A stretch of DNA of 64,000 nt from Janthinobacterium sp. (GTDB lineage Bacteria > Pseudomonadota > Gammaproteobacteria > Burkholderiales > Burkholderiaceae_D): contig PKWL01000041.1 of the NCBI GenBank assembly GCA_003133225.1, positions 124,151 through 188,150 of the forward strand, given 5' to 3'. Below the pieces are notes generated by a model. That model worked only from the letters and a program-made list of their open reading frames with translations, was not told the DNA's origin and did no database searches. Shown here in pieces: positions 39,575 to 48,979 of this stretch. The stretch's first letter is position 1. Every line of letters starts with the position of its first letter. The position numbers were made by a program, and so were the translations under genes.

Positions 39575-40390
39575 ATGAGCCAAATTACTCAAAAAGCAAT
39601 CCTAACGTTAGCGCTGGTCATCGGGGCGGGGGCCGCGGGATCGGCCGCGGCCGTGGCGCCGGTGGCCGACGCGCCACTGGCGGCGACGTCCACGGCACCC
39701 CAGGCCGAGCCTAAGCGGGCCGAGGCACTGGCGGGGTCGACGCCCACGGCACCCCAGGTCGAGCCTAAGCGGGCCGACGCACTGGCGGGGCCGACGCCGA
39801 CGGCGAGCCCGGCCGACGCCAAGCTGACCGACGCAGCACTGGCAGCACCCACCCACACCGTGCCAGTGGCTGACGCCAAGCTGCTTGAAGTAACCAGGCG
39901 GCGCGCTCTGGTCGAAGCGCAGTTCGCCGCGAGCGAGCAGGTGTGTTACACCCAGTTTTTTGCCAACAGATGCCTCGACAAGGCCAAGGAAAAGCGCCGC
40001 GTCACGCTGGCCGTCCTGCGCCGCGTTGAAAATGAGGCGAACCATTTCAAGCGTGCCGATTCCGTCGATAAGCGCGACCTCGCCTTGGCCGAGCAAAACG
40101 CCAAAAGCGTAGCCGATGCGGCGCGGCGCGGCGCGCTGCCGCCCAAGGCGGTAGCGCCAGCGCGCGCGAATGCCGCGCCCGTGGCTAGAGCCCAGAGCGA
40201 ACACGCAGCGAAGGCGCGCCGCCAGCAGGAGCTGGACGCGGCCAAGGTCGGCCAGCGCGCATCCAACGTGGCGGCCTATGAAAAAAAGCAGCGCGACGCG
40301 GCCGAACGGCAACGTCAGGTGGCGGCCAAACTTGCGGCCAAGGCAGAAAAAGCGCGCCAAGCAGCGGCAGCGGCGGCCGCATCCAAGTAG
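39575..40390 (+). CDS. exported Ala-rich repeat / coiled-coil protein, unknown function
   Basis: A 271-residue protein with an N-terminal signal (KAILTLALVIGAGAAGSAAA). Two tandem 18-residue repeats (TAPQAEPKRAEALAGSTP type) and a degenerate third follow at about 40-90. The central part has two cysteines (SEQVCYTQFFANRCLDKAKE), spaced to form a disulfide, then a Lys/Arg/Ala/Glu-rich helical tail to the end that should form a long coiled coil. The Cys region resembles uncharacterised Burkholderiales periplasmic proteins. It is 8 bp after zapE, in the same direction, and ends before the convergent PP2C gene. Function unknown; low-complexity composition makes similarity searches treacherous. Confidence 0.7.
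   Translation: MSQITQKAILTLALVIGAGAAGSAAAVAPVADAPLAATSTAPQAEPKRAEALAGSTPTAPQVEPKRADALAGPTPTASPADAKLTDAALAAPTHTVPVADAKLLEVTRRRALVEAQFAASEQVCYTQFFANRCLDKAKEKRRVTLAVLRRVENEANHFKRADSVDKRDLALAEQNAKSVADAARRGALPPKAVAPARANAAPVARAQSEHAAKARRQQELDAAKVGQRASNVAAYEKKQRDAAERQRQVAAKLAAKAEKARQAAAAAAASK
39692..39799 (+). repeat. two tandem 54-bp coding repeats
   Basis: Two adjacent 54-bp units (39692-39745 and 39746-39799), nearly identical at the base level, encode the 18-residue repeats of the surrounding gene; a third, diverged partial unit follows. The low divergence suggests recent duplication or repeat-number slippage. Confidence 0.8.
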
Positions 40391-40413
40391 AACCTAGTGC
40401 CGCAGTACGCGCC

Positions 40414-41220
40414 TCACACGGCGCTTCCCATTTTTTGTACCGTATAAGCGGGCGCTGCCGCGCGTGGCTTGACCAGCTTGACGATGGCCATCGAACAGTT
40501 GTCGCCACGGCCGGCAGCACGCTCGCGCGCCTTGTTGATCAGCATTTCGGCGGCTTGGCGCGGGGTGTTTTTGGCGATGACGGCGGCCAGCTCCGCATCC
40601 GTGAAAAATTGCCACAAGCCGTCCGAGCATAACAAAAACGCATCGCCCGCCTGCAAGTCCTCGCGCGTGCCTATGCAAAGGACGGGCTGCTTGAGGTGGC
40701 CGCCGACGCTGTTATTGAGCAATTTTGAATGGCGGTGTTTGCGCGCTGCGGCGGGCGCTAGCTTGTCGCTATGGATCAGGTGCTCGACATACGTCGCATC
40801 GCTGGTGCGCAGCGCACATTGACTGTTGGAAAAAAGATACAGGCGCGAGTCGCCCACGTGGGCCCAGATCGCTTGTCCGGCCGGCGTTAGCACCAGCAGC
40901 ACGAGCGTGGTTTGCGGCTCGCTGTGGGCGGCAATCGGGTTCATCTTGATGATGGTGTGCACTTCGTCGATAATGGCGCGCAGCAGATCGGCCACGAGCT
41001 GCAGGTCGGGCACGTCGCCGGCGGAGAATTCGTCGAACAATTGCTTGCTGGTATGGAGCGCCTGCTCGGAGGCGAGGCTGCCGCCGCTGATGCCGTCGGC
41101 CAGCACGGCCATCATGTAGCCGGGCGCGCGCGCCCCCCCGAACAGAGCCGTCCGGTCATTTTGTCGCGCCCGGTCACCGATGTGCTGGGCAGTGCCGGCT
41201 TCGATCTGATATAAGCTCAT
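40414..41220 (-). CDS. PP2C-family protein serine/threonine phosphatase
   Basis: A 268-residue Mg2+/Mn2+-dependent phosphatase domain without membrane segments. Motifs in order: QNDRTALFGG (first metal Asp), VLADGISGGSLASEQA, IWAHVGDSRLYLF, LLCSDGLWQFFTDAEL and RGDNCSMAIVKLV; all metal-binding aspartates appear present. Prokaryotic PP2C proteins commonly reverse Hanks-type kinase phosphorylation; no kinase gene is adjacent. The ATG at 41220 gives the family start SLYQIEAGTAQHIGDRARQN. It is divergent from the YdcH-like gene, with about 225 bp between. Confidence 0.9.
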   Translation of the reverse strand: MSLYQIEAGTAQHIGDRARQNDRTALFGGARAPGYMMAVLADGISGGSLASEQALHTSKQLFDEFSAGDVPDLQLVADLLRAIIDEVHTIIKMNPIAAHSEPQTTLVLLVLTPAGQAIWAHVGDSRLYLFSNSQCALRTSDATYVEHLIHSDKLAPAAARKHRHSKLLNNSVGGHLKQPVLCIGTREDLQAGDAFLLCSDGLWQFFTDAELAAVIAKNTPRQAAEMLINKARERAAGRGDNCSMAIVKLVKPRAAAPAYTVQKMGSAV

Positions 41221-41446
41221 AACGTCCACTCTATCCTTGGCTGCGCGAGACGAATATTGCGCCTGCCCCACAATCAAGGTTGGCGCCGGCGCCGGTGTGG
41301 ATTAGACTACGCACCGGTAAAGAGTTTTTCAACGCGACATAGTTTGCGGCAAGCCCAAATGAATCAGGAAATTGCTGAAAACGATTGTAGGCGATACGGC
41401 CCGTTTTCCCTGAACTATTTGTAACAAATTGCTTAGAATGCGACAC

Positions 41447-41647
41447 ATGACTGATGCACAGGAAATTGAGCGGCGTCTGCTGGAACTCGACGTAGAACAT
41501 CGCGATCTCGATGCAGTGATCGCCTTGTTAATACTAGATGGTCACCACGACCAGCTGCAATTGCAGCGACTCAAGAAGCGCAAGCTGCAGCTCAAGGACT
41601 ATATCACCTTGCTGAAAATGCAATTAGTGCCCGATGTCCCCGCTTAA
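41447..41647 (+). CDS. YdcH/DUF465 family small protein
   Basis: A 66-residue helical protein (TDAQEIERRLLELDVEHRDL then LKKRKLQLKDYITLLKMQL), matching the short two-helix coiled-coil YdcH/DUF465 family. Function unknown; homologues are abundant small cytosolic proteins. It lies 32 bp before the helicase gene and may share its transcript. Confidence 0.8.
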   Translation: MTDAQEIERRLLELDVEHRDLDAVIALLILDGHHDQLQLQRLKKRKLQLKDYITLLKMQLVPDVPA

Positions 41648-41679
41648 CGGGCTGCGCCCACGCCCCATCAAGGCATAAT

Positions 41680-43713
41680 TTGAGTCAACAACCTATCTCC
41701 CCCGTGCCTGCCGGCGCGGGCGCTGGCACGCCGCTTCCCGAAACGCGAAAACACGACGCCGAGATCGAGCGCCTGTTTGGCGCGGCCGGCCCCTTGAGCC
41801 CGGCCGTGGGGGTTTATCGCCCGCGCCAATCGCAAATGGAGATGGCCAAGGCCATCGCGCACGCGATCGACGGGCAAAAAACGCTGATCGCGGAAGCGGG
41901 CACGGGCACGGGCAAGACCTTCGCCTACCTCGTGCCGGCGTTATTGTGGGGAGGCAAGACCATCGTCTCGACGGGAACCAAGAACTTGCAGGATCAATTG
42001 TTTTTGCGTGACATCCCGGCCGTGCGCGCCGCTTTGCAAGCGCCCGTCTCAGTGGCCCTCCTGAAGGGGCGCGCGAACTATGTCTGCCATTACCATCTGG
42101 AACGGACGCTGCAAAACGGGCGCCTGACGTCGCGCGACGACATCGGCCATTTGCGCGAGATTTCCCGCTTCATCAAGATGACCCGTTCCGGCGACAAGGC
42201 CGAGCTGTCAAAAGTGCCGGAAAATGCCTTGATCTGGAATCTCGTCACCTCTACGCGCGACACCTGCCTGGGCGCAGAATGCCAGTATTATCAGGATTGC
42301 TTCGTGATGAAGGCGCGCAAAGAAGCGCAGCAGGCCGATGTGGTGGTCGTCAATCACCATCTGTTTTTCGCCGACGTCGCCCTGAAGGACAATGGCGTGG
42401 CCGAGCTGTTGCCTTCGGCTAACACCATCATTTTCGATGAGGCGCACCAGCTGCCGGACACCGCTACTCTCTTTTTCGGCAATACGGTGTCCACCTCGCA
42501 CGTGCTCGAACTGTGCCGCGATGTGCTCGCCGAGGGCTTGGTGCATGCGCGCGACGGGGCCGACTGGGCCAAAGTGGTCACCGTAGTGGAAAAGGCGGCG
42601 CGCGACTTGCGCCTGACATTCCCGCAAGACATCGTGCGCCTGTCACTGCCGCAGATCGCGCCATCGAGCGGTTTCTTCCCCGCGCTCGAGACGCTGAAAG
42701 ACGAGCTCGAAGGCATGATCAGCGTGCTCGAGACTCAAGCTGAGCGGGCTGAGACGCTCGAGCAATGCCGCACCCGCGCCGTCGAACTGGGTGGGCAGAT
42801 TCAGGCATGGCAGCGCGAGCCCAAGGCCAACGTGACGCCAGGCCAAGAAGCCGTGTTCTGGGTCGAGGCCTTTGCGGCCTCGCTGCACTTGCATCAGACG
42901 CCGTTGTCGATCGCGCCGATCTTTAACAGCCAGCGCGAAGGCGTGCCGCGCAGCTGGATTTTCACTTCGGCCACCTTGGCTGTCAAGAACGACTTCAAGC
43001 ATTTCGCTTCCCAGATGGGACTGTCGGACGAGCCGGCCCGTTCGTGGCCGAGCCCGTTCGACTATGAGAAGCAGGGCTTGTTGTACGTGCCGCACAACCT
43101 GCCGCAACCCAATGCGCCAGGCTTCACGGATGCCGTGATCGACTGCGCCTTGCCCATGATCGAGGCGGCCGGAGGGCGCACTTTCCTTCTATGCACGACG
43201 ATCCGGGCCGTGAACCGCGCTGCCGAGCGCTTGCGCGACGAATTTTCCAAACGCAACTTGCCCTACCCGCTGTTGGTGCAAGGCGAGCGCGGGCGCACTG
43301 AACTGCTGGAGCGCTTTCGCGCCGCCGGCAACGCGGTCCTGATCGGCAGCCAGAGTTTCTGGGAAGGCGTCGACGTGCGCGGTGACGCCTTGTCGCTGGT
43401 CATCATCGACAAGTTGCCGTTCGCGCCACCGGACGATCCGGTACTCGCCGCGCGCATCGAGGTCATGGAAAAGCAGGGCTTAAACGGCTTCATGCACCGC
43501 TCTTTGCCGGAAGCGATCATCAACCTCAAGCAGGGCGCCGGACGCCTGATTCGCGACGAAGGCGATCGCGGCGTCCTGATGATTTGCGACCCGCGCCTGA
43601 TCTCCAAGCCTTACGGCAAGCGCATCTGGCAAAGCCTGCCGCCGTTCAAGCGCACGCGCGCAGCGGAAGAGGTGATTGCCTTTTTCAAAGACGAGCATCC
43701 GCTCGCCTCCTGA
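41680..43713 (+). CDS. ATP-dependent DNA helicase, YoaA/DinG (XPD-like) family
   Basis: A 677-residue superfamily-2 iron-sulfur helicase. Walker A is IAEAGTGTGKTFAYLVPALL; the four cluster cysteines lie between about 125 and 205 (NYVCHYHL, DTCLGAECQYYQDC); DEAH box IIFDEAHQLPDTATLFF; later motifs GSQSFWEGVDVRGDALS and INLKQGAGRLIRDEGDRG. It probably unwinds forked or damaged DNA as YoaA does with the replisome. The start is a TTG at 41680 with AAGG six bases upstream, giving MSQQPISPVPAG; the nearest ATG (41836) would drop the N-terminal 52 residues including the Q-motif. Confidence 0.92.
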   Translation: MSQQPISPVPAGAGAGTPLPETRKHDAEIERLFGAAGPLSPAVGVYRPRQSQMEMAKAIAHAIDGQKTLIAEAGTGTGKTFAYLVPALLWGGKTIVSTGTKNLQDQLFLRDIPAVRAALQAPVSVALLKGRANYVCHYHLERTLQNGRLTSRDDIGHLREISRFIKMTRSGDKAELSKVPENALIWNLVTSTRDTCLGAECQYYQDCFVMKARKEAQQADVVVVNHHLFFADVALKDNGVAELLPSANTIIFDEAHQLPDTATLFFGNTVSTSHVLELCRDVLAEGLVHARDGADWAKVVTVVEKAARDLRLTFPQDIVRLSLPQIAPSSGFFPALETLKDELEGMISVLETQAERAETLEQCRTRAVELGGQIQAWQREPKANVTPGQEAVFWVEAFAASLHLHQTPLSIAPIFNSQREGVPRSWIFTSATLAVKNDFKHFASQMGLSDEPARSWPSPFDYEKQGLLYVPHNLPQPNAPGFTDAVIDCALPMIEAAGGRTFLLCTTIRAVNRAAERLRDEFSKRNLPYPLLVQGERGRTELLERFRAAGNAVLIGSQSFWEGVDVRGDALSLVIIDKLPFAPPDDPVLAARIEVMEKQGLNGFMHRSLPEAIINLKQGAGRLIRDEGDRGVLMICDPRLISKPYGKRIWQSLPPFKRTRAAEEVIAFFKDEHPLAS

Positions 43714-43827
43714 TGGGCCAGTTGCCGGCCCCGTGGCGGGCCGGAGCGACCGGTCGCAACTTGAAACCTCTGCAAATTTATCTGCTGCTGCGCGCTTCGC
43801 TTTGCGCAGCGCGGGCATTGCTTCGGG

Positions 43828-43839
43828 TAAAATCCAAGT
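43828..43839 (+). promoter_or_regulatory. -10 element directly abutting surE
   Basis: TAAAAT at 43828-43833 is a good -10 hexamer ending just six bases before the surE ATG (43840), and no ribosome site lies between. If used, transcription would begin at or next to the ATG, giving a leaderless mRNA. No convincing -35 box is present at 16-18 bp. Confidence 0.35.
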
Positions 43840-44577
43840 ATGAGAATCCTAATTAGTAACGACGATGGTTACCTCGCGCCTGGCATCATCGCGCTGGCCG
43901 AAGCGTTGGCAACGATCGCCGACATTGTCGTGGTGGCGCCCGACAGCAATCGCTCAGGTGCGTCCAATTCCCTGTCCCTGGACCGACCTCTGTCGGTGCA
44001 GCAGGCCGCCAATGGCTTTTACTTCGTCAACGGCACGCCGACCGACTGCGTCCACGTCGCCCTCACTGGCATGCTAGTCGATAAGCCCGATCTGGTGGTC
44101 GCGGGCATCAACGACGGCCCCAATATGGGCGACGATACGCTCTATTCGGGGACGGTGGCGGCGGCGACGGAAGGATTTCTATTTGGTATTCCCTCCATCG
44201 CTTTTTCGCAGGGTTCCTGCGGCTGGGCCAATGTCGATTCGGCTGCGCGCCTGGCGCGCGACCTGGTGCTGCGCCATTTCGACGAGCTTGAACGCCCGTT
44301 CTTGCTGAACGTGAATATCCCGAACTTGCCTTATGCGCAATTGACGGAGATCGTGCCCACGCGCCTGGGACGGCGCCATTCGGCCGAACCGGTGATCAGG
44401 GCATTCGATCCGCGCGGGCGCGAGATTTTTTGGATCGGTCCGCCCGGCAAGACCCGGGATGCCGGCGCAGGGACGGATTTTTTTGCGCTGGCCCAGGGCC
44501 AGGTGTCGGTCACGCCGTTGCAGATCGACTTGACCCACAAGAGCCAACTCGACGCTCTGACCCAGGCCCTGGCATGA
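43840..44577 (+). CDS. surE: 5'/3'-nucleotidase (survival protein SurE)
   Basis: A 245-residue metal-dependent nucleoside-monophosphate phosphatase. The N-terminal [15 protein letters not shown] carries the metal-binding aspartates; the active-site loop [21 protein letters not shown] is intact. It is the first gene of the stationary-phase block surE-pcm-nlpD-rpoS; its TGA overlaps the pcm ATG (ATGA). Confidence 0.96.
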   Translation: MRILISNDDGYLAPGIIALAEALATIADIVVVAPDSNRSGASNSLSLDRPLSVQQAANGFYFVNGTPTDCVHVALTGMLVDKPDLVVAGINDGPNMGDDTLYSGTVAAATEGFLFGIPSIAFSQGSCGWANVDSAARLARDLVLRHFDELERPFLLNVNIPNLPYAQLTEIVPTRLGRRHSAEPVIRAFDPRGREIFWIGPPGKTRDAGAGTDFFALAQGQVSVTPLQIDLTHKSQLDALTQALA

Positions 44578-45455
44578 ACGACAAGAACCGTCGTTTCCCG
44601 CTGTCACTGGCAGCGCTGGCCGACAAACCGCTCAAGAAAGCCCTTGCATTTTCGCCGGCCAAGGTGGCGACGCCGCAGACGGCGACGCAAAATGCGGCGC
44701 GCAGCGCGGCCCAGAATGCGTTTGCGGAGGCGCGTCAAGCCGCGTCGCCATCCAAAGCGCATGCCTATGCGCAAGAACGCGCCCACTTGGCATTGGCGGC
44801 GGGCGCACCGCGGCAAAACCCTTTGGTGTCAGATGGCGTGCGGCGCGCCATGGTGGCCAGGGTGGCGCAACAAGGTGTCAAGGATCTTCTCGTGTTGGGC
44901 GCGCTGCAAGGCGTGCCGCGCCATCTATTTATGGACGAGGCGTTGGCCTCGCAAGCCTATATCGATGCCTCGCTGCCGATCGGCCATCATCAGACTATCT
45001 CTCAGCCCTACATCGTGGCGCGCATGATCGAAGTGATGCGCAACGGGCGCGAGCTCAAGCGCGTGCTTGAAATCGGTACCGGCTGCGGTTACCAGGCGGC
45101 CGTGCTGGCACGGGTGGCGCAAGAGGTCTTTTCGATCGAGCGCATCAAGCCGCTGCACGAGCTGGCCAAGGCCAATTTGCGCCCGATGCGCGTGCCAAAC
45201 CTGCGTCTGCAGTACGGAGATGGTATGCTAGGCTTGGCGCAGGCCGCTCCGTTCGATGGCATCATCCTGGCCGCCGCTGGCCTCGAAGTGCCCCATGCGT
45301 TGCTGGAACAACTAACAATAGGCGGGCGCCTGGTAGCGCCAGTCGGTTCCCGTCAGCAGCATCTGCAATTGATCTCCCGTGTCGGGAACAAGGAGTGGGT
45401 CAGCGAAAGCCTGGAAGGCTGCCACTTCGTGCCGCTGCGCTCGGGTACGGTGTAG
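44574..45455 (+). CDS. pcm: protein-L-isoaspartate O-methyltransferase
   Basis: A 293-residue repair enzyme methylating isoaspartyl residues in aged proteins. The AdoMet site [19 protein letters not shown] and the substrate motif [14 protein letters not shown] are present, as is [19 protein letters not shown]. Compared with E. coli (208 residues) it has an extra Ala/Lys/Arg-rich N-terminal tail of about 80 residues, which recurs in Burkholderiales. The ATG overlaps the surE stop. Confidence 0.95.
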   Translation: MNDKNRRFPLSLAALADKPLKKALAFSPAKVATPQTATQNAARSAAQNAFAEARQAASPSKAHAYAQERAHLALAAGAPRQNPLVSDGVRRAMVARVAQQGVKDLLVLGALQGVPRHLFMDEALASQAYIDASLPIGHHQTISQPYIVARMIEVMRNGRELKRVLEIGTGCGYQAAVLARVAQEVFSIERIKPLHELAKANLRPMRVPNLRLQYGDGMLGLAQAAPFDGIILAAAGLEVPHALLEQLTIGGRLVAPVGSRQQHLQLISRVGNKEWVSESLEGCHFVPLRSGTV

Positions 45456-45479
45456 CACACCACCGACAACTCAAATTAC

Positions 45480-46424
45480 ATGACGAGAATGCATAAAAAA
45501 AGCCCCTTACCCTCAGTAATAATGGCCCTGTCGCTCGGTTTGTTGAGCGCATGCAGCACCACCCCCAACCGCGCCCCCGTGGTCGAGCGGGGCCCTCAAT
45601 CGAACGCGCGCCCGGAACCGGTCGCGCCAGCGCGCGAGCGCGACGAGCGCGGCACATACACGGTCAAAAAAGGCGACACCCTGATCCGCGTTGCGCTTGA
45701 GCACGGTCAAAATTACCGCGACCTTGTGCTTTGGAACAACTTATCCAACCCGAACGACATCAAAGTGGACCAGGTGCTGCGGGTGCAGGCACCAGACGTG
45801 GCCGCGCCCGCTTCCGGCGTGCAAACCTCGGCCGTGATCATGCCGCCCTCGGAACGGGTGCTCAAAAAGACCACGCCGCGCGCCGACAAGCGTCCCGATG
45901 CTGCGCCGGCCGATTTGCAGCATCCCGACAGCAGCGCGGCAGCCCGCGACACCAAATTGGTCGATAAGAATGGCGCCGCCCCCGCCGGCGCGCCCGTGCT
46001 CGTGGCCAAGGCCGCGCCGCTGCAAGTCACCTTGGCCGCGCCCCTTGCCGATGAAGAAAGGCTGAGCTGGATATGGCCGACCGATGGCAAGGTGATCGCG
46101 ACCTTTGACGAAGGCAAGAACAAGGGCATCGATATTGCCGGCAGGGCGGGCCAGCAGGTGATGGCCGCCGGCGCCGGTAAAGTCATGTATGCCGGTAGCG
46201 GAATCCGCGGATATGGTAATCTCGTGATTGTGAAGCACAACAGCACCTTGCTATCGGCCTACGCCCACAATCGCAGTATCCTTGTCAAGGAGGGCCAAAG
46301 TGTCAGTAAGGGACAAGCGATCGCCGAGATGGGTGACTCCGATGCCGACGGCGTCAAGCTGCACTTTGAAATCCGGCAGCAGGGCAAGCCGGTCGATCCT
46401 TCGAAATTTTTGCCGAACCGCTAG
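45480..46424 (+). CDS. nlpD: murein hydrolase activator NlpD (LysM-M23 lipoprotein)
   Basis: A 314-residue outer-membrane lipoprotein: lipobox [10 protein letters not shown] (Cys25), LysM peptidoglycan-binding domain (about 60-105, [20 protein letters not shown]) and a C-terminal M23/LytM domain (about 195-312). The HxGxD metal motif of active M23 enzymes is altered to NKGIDIAG (His replaced), as in E. coli NlpD, so it is an activator of amidases (AmiC type) rather than a hydrolase. It is 24 bp after pcm and 8 bp before rpoS; in relatives the main rpoS promoter lies inside nlpD. Confidence 0.95.
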   Translation: MTRMHKKSPLPSVIMALSLGLLSACSTTPNRAPVVERGPQSNARPEPVAPARERDERGTYTVKKGDTLIRVALEHGQNYRDLVLWNNLSNPNDIKVDQVLRVQAPDVAAPASGVQTSAVIMPPSERVLKKTTPRADKRPDAAPADLQHPDSSAAARDTKLVDKNGAAPAGAPVLVAKAAPLQVTLAAPLADEERLSWIWPTDGKVIATFDEGKNKGIDIAGRAGQQVMAAGAGKVMYAGSGIRGYGNLVIVKHNSTLLSAYAHNRSILVKEGQSVSKGQAIAEMGDSDADGVKLHFEIRQQGKPVDPSKFLPNR

Positions 46425-46432
46425 AAATTGCA

Positions 46433-47446
46433 ATGACACAAACGCCGCACGATCAATCGGATGACGACTCGGCACCGGACGGATTCCCCGACGAGCCGAT
46501 TGATGAGGTTGGCATCGACGCGCTCGAACCGGCAAGCGGCGAGGCACCGCTCGAAGTGGAGGCGGCGTCGGAAAGCGTCGATGAACTGAAAAAAGTGCTG
46601 GCGGCCGAGTTGTCGACCGACACCACGCAGCATTATCTGAACCAGATCGGCACCCGTCCGTTGCTGACCGCGCCGCAGGAAGTGCACTACGCCACGCTGG
46701 CCAAACAGGGCGACTTCCAGGCCCGCCAAACCATGGTGGAACACAATTTGCGCTTGGTCGTGTCCATCGCCAAGCATTACATCAACCGCGGCGTGGTCTT
46801 GCTCGACATGATAGAGGAGGGCAACATCGGCCTGATGCGCGCGATCGACAAGTTCGAGCCGGAGCGCGGTTTTCGTTTTTCCACGTATGCGACCTGGTGG
46901 ATCCGCCAGAGCATCGAACGGGCCATCATGAACCAGGCCAGGACCGTGCGCCTGCCCGTGCACATGGTGCGCGAGCTAAACCAGATCTTGCGCGGCAAAT
47001 ACCACTTGGAGGCGCAGCTCCACAACGGCAAAGATGCGACCGTCGAGGACATCGCTCACTTGGTCGGACGCCCGGTGGAAGAAGTGCAAGACATATTGGC
47101 CTTGTCCGAGCATGCCACGTCGCTCGACGCGCCGCTCGACAATGACCCCCAGTCATCGCTGATGGATATGCTGCCAGGCGACAGTGAGGAGAGCCCGGAC
47201 GCGCGCGCCGAACACCATGAAATGACGGTGCTGGTGCGCGACTGGCTCGCCAAACTGCCGGAAAAGCAGCGCCTCGTCATCATGCGCCGCTTCGGCCTCG
47301 ACAATGATGATCCAGCCACGCTCGAAACCTTGGCAGAGGAAATGGGCGTCACGCGCGAGCGCGTGCGCCAGATCCAGCAGGAGGCTTTAATCAAGCTCAA
47401 GCGGGCCATGGCGGCGCGCGGCGTCGTGCGCGATTCCCTGTTGTAA
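46433..47446 (+). CDS. rpoS: RNA polymerase sigma factor RpoS
   Basis: A 337-residue stationary-phase/general-stress sigma factor. Order: acidic N-tail; region 1.2 ([20 protein letters not shown]); region 2 ([40 protein letters not shown]); region 3 ([12 protein letters not shown]); region 4 with [20 protein letters not shown]. Synteny with surE-pcm-nlpD distinguishes it from RpoH and RpoD. A GC-rich hairpin (GGCGCCGG/CCGGCGCC, 47449-47470) follows without a U-tract. Confidence 0.95.
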   Translation: MTQTPHDQSDDDSAPDGFPDEPIDEVGIDALEPASGEAPLEVEAASESVDELKKVLAAELSTDTTQHYLNQIGTRPLLTAPQEVHYATLAKQGDFQARQTMVEHNLRLVVSIAKHYINRGVVLLDMIEEGNIGLMRAIDKFEPERGFRFSTYATWWIRQSIERAIMNQARTVRLPVHMVRELNQILRGKYHLEAQLHNGKDATVEDIAHLVGRPVEEVQDILALSEHATSLDAPLDNDPQSSLMDMLPGDSEESPDARAEHHEMTVLVRDWLAKLPEKQRLVIMRRFGLDNDDPATLETLAEEMGVTRERVRQIQQEALIKLKRAMAARGVVRDSLL

Positions 47447-47520
47447 GGGGCGCCGGCCATGCCCGGCGCCGAATCGCTGCCCGTATAACAGCGGCCCGCT
47501 TGTCTCTTCCCTTCTTTTTA

Positions 47521-48873
47521 ATGGTCCCTATGCAAGAAAATATCATCGAAATCGAATCGCTCGACATGGACGCGCGTGGCATCGGCCATTTGCACAACGA
47601 GGACGGCACAGCGGGCAAGGTCGTCTTTGTTGAGGGCGCCTTGCCGGGCGAGCGGGTCAGTTTCGTCAGTGTCAAAAAAAAGAAAAACTGGGAATTGGCG
47701 CGCATGACCGAGCTGCTCCGTGAATCTGCGATGCGGGTCGTGCCCAAATGCGCGCATTTCGACATTTGTGGCGGTTGTTCCATGCAGCATCTGGAAGCGT
47801 CGGCCCAAGTGGCGATGAAGCAACGCGTGTTGGAAGACAATCTGTGGCATATCGGCAAGGTCAAAGCGGAAATGGTGATGCGCCCCATGTACGGTCCCAC
47901 TTGGGGCTACCGTTACCGGGCACGCCTGTCGGTGCGTCACGTCCAGAAAAAACAAGCGGTTCTGGTGGGCTTCCATGAAAAAAAATCGGCGTTCGTGGCC
48001 GACTTGAACAGCTGCGAGATCCTGCCGCCGCACGTCTCTATGATGCTGCTGCCACTGCGCGAACTGATCGGCGCGCTGTCCATCATCGAGCAAGTGCCAC
48101 AAATCGAACTGGCCGTGGGCGAGGACATGACGGCGCTGGTGCTGCGCATCATGGCGCCATTAACGAGCGCCGACGAGAATTTGCTCAAAGCCTTTGCCGA
48201 TGCGTGGGCCGTGCAATGGTGGTTGCAGACCAAGGGACCGGAAACGGCCTTACCCTTTTATCCACTGAACCGGCAATTGCATTATCTGTTGCCCGAATTC
48301 GGCGTCAAAATGCCATTCAAACCGGTCGACTTCACCCAAGTCAACCACCACATCAATCGCCTGCTAGTGGCGTCTGCTTTGCGCCTGCTAGGCGTGCGCG
48401 CGGGCGAGCGCGTGGCCGACCTGTTCTGTGGCATAGGCAACTTTACCTTGCCCCTGGCAACGCGCGGCGGCGCCGTGGTGGGTATCGAGGGCAGCCCGAC
48501 CTTGACCGCGCGCGCCATGGAAAATGCACTGCTCAATGGATTGGCGGACAAGACGTCGTTTTTAACGCGCAACCTGTTTGAGGTGACGACGGACGATTTG
48601 ATCGCGCTTGGCAAATTTGAACGGATGCTGATCGACCCGCCGCGCGACGGCGCCATGGCCGTATGTGAGGCGTTAGCTGGCCTGCGCCAGAGCCGGCCCC
48701 AGATGCGACCCCAGCGTATCGTCTACGTTTCTTGCAGCCCGTCCACGCTGGCGCGCGATGCCGCCATCTTGACCAGCGCAGCCGGTTACGTTTTGAAAAA
48801 GGCGGGCGTGGTCAATATGTTCCCGCACACTTCGCATGTCGAATCGATGGCCGTGTTCGACTTGCCGCAATGA
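47521..48873 (+). CDS. rlmD: 23S rRNA (uracil(1939)-C(5))-methyltransferase
   Basis: A 450-residue AdoMet enzyme making m5U1939 in 23S rRNA. A TRAM-like RNA-binding N-domain is followed by the iron-sulfur motif CAHFDICGGCSMQHLE with the fourth cysteine in LNSCEILPP; the methyltransferase domain has VADLFCGIGNFTLPLA, and the catalytic cysteine is in IVYVSCSPSTLARD. Start ambiguous: ATG at 47521 or 47530 (MQENIIEIESLDMDARG); neither has a clear ribosome site. Confidence 0.93.
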   Translation: MVPMQENIIEIESLDMDARGIGHLHNEDGTAGKVVFVEGALPGERVSFVSVKKKKNWELARMTELLRESAMRVVPKCAHFDICGGCSMQHLEASAQVAMKQRVLEDNLWHIGKVKAEMVMRPMYGPTWGYRYRARLSVRHVQKKQAVLVGFHEKKSAFVADLNSCEILPPHVSMMLLPLRELIGALSIIEQVPQIELAVGEDMTALVLRIMAPLTSADENLLKAFADAWAVQWWLQTKGPETALPFYPLNRQLHYLLPEFGVKMPFKPVDFTQVNHHINRLLVASALRLLGVRAGERVADLFCGIGNFTLPLATRGGAVVGIEGSPTLTARAMENALLNGLADKTSFLTRNLFEVTTDDLIALGKFERMLIDPPRDGAMAVCEALAGLRQSRPQMRPQRIVYVSCSPSTLARDAAILTSAAGYVLKKAGVVNMFPHTSHVESMAVFDLPQ

Positions 48874-48934
48874 TGGCGCGCGCCAAGTTCAAGCGGGCCG
48901 CACCCTCGCGGGGGCGGAAAACGGTGTGGCATTA

Positions 48935-48961
48935 AAAAAGCCGACCTGCGGCCGGCTTTTT
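48935..48961. terminator. bidirectional terminator between rlmD and the BI-1 gene
   Basis: AAAAAGCCG (48935-48943) and CGGCTTTTT (48953-48961) pair; the stem continues with CC/GG after one mismatch and a TGC loop. A- and T-runs on the two sides allow termination of both convergent genes, rlmD (+) and the Bax-inhibitor gene (-). Confidence 0.88.
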
Positions 48962-48979
48962 ACCAGGACCGGGATTCCC

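Noticed and set aside
39692-39799. Tandem 54-bp units considered as a CRISPR or intergenic repeat
   Set aside because: The repeats are contiguous without spacers, in frame, and lie inside a coding sequence.
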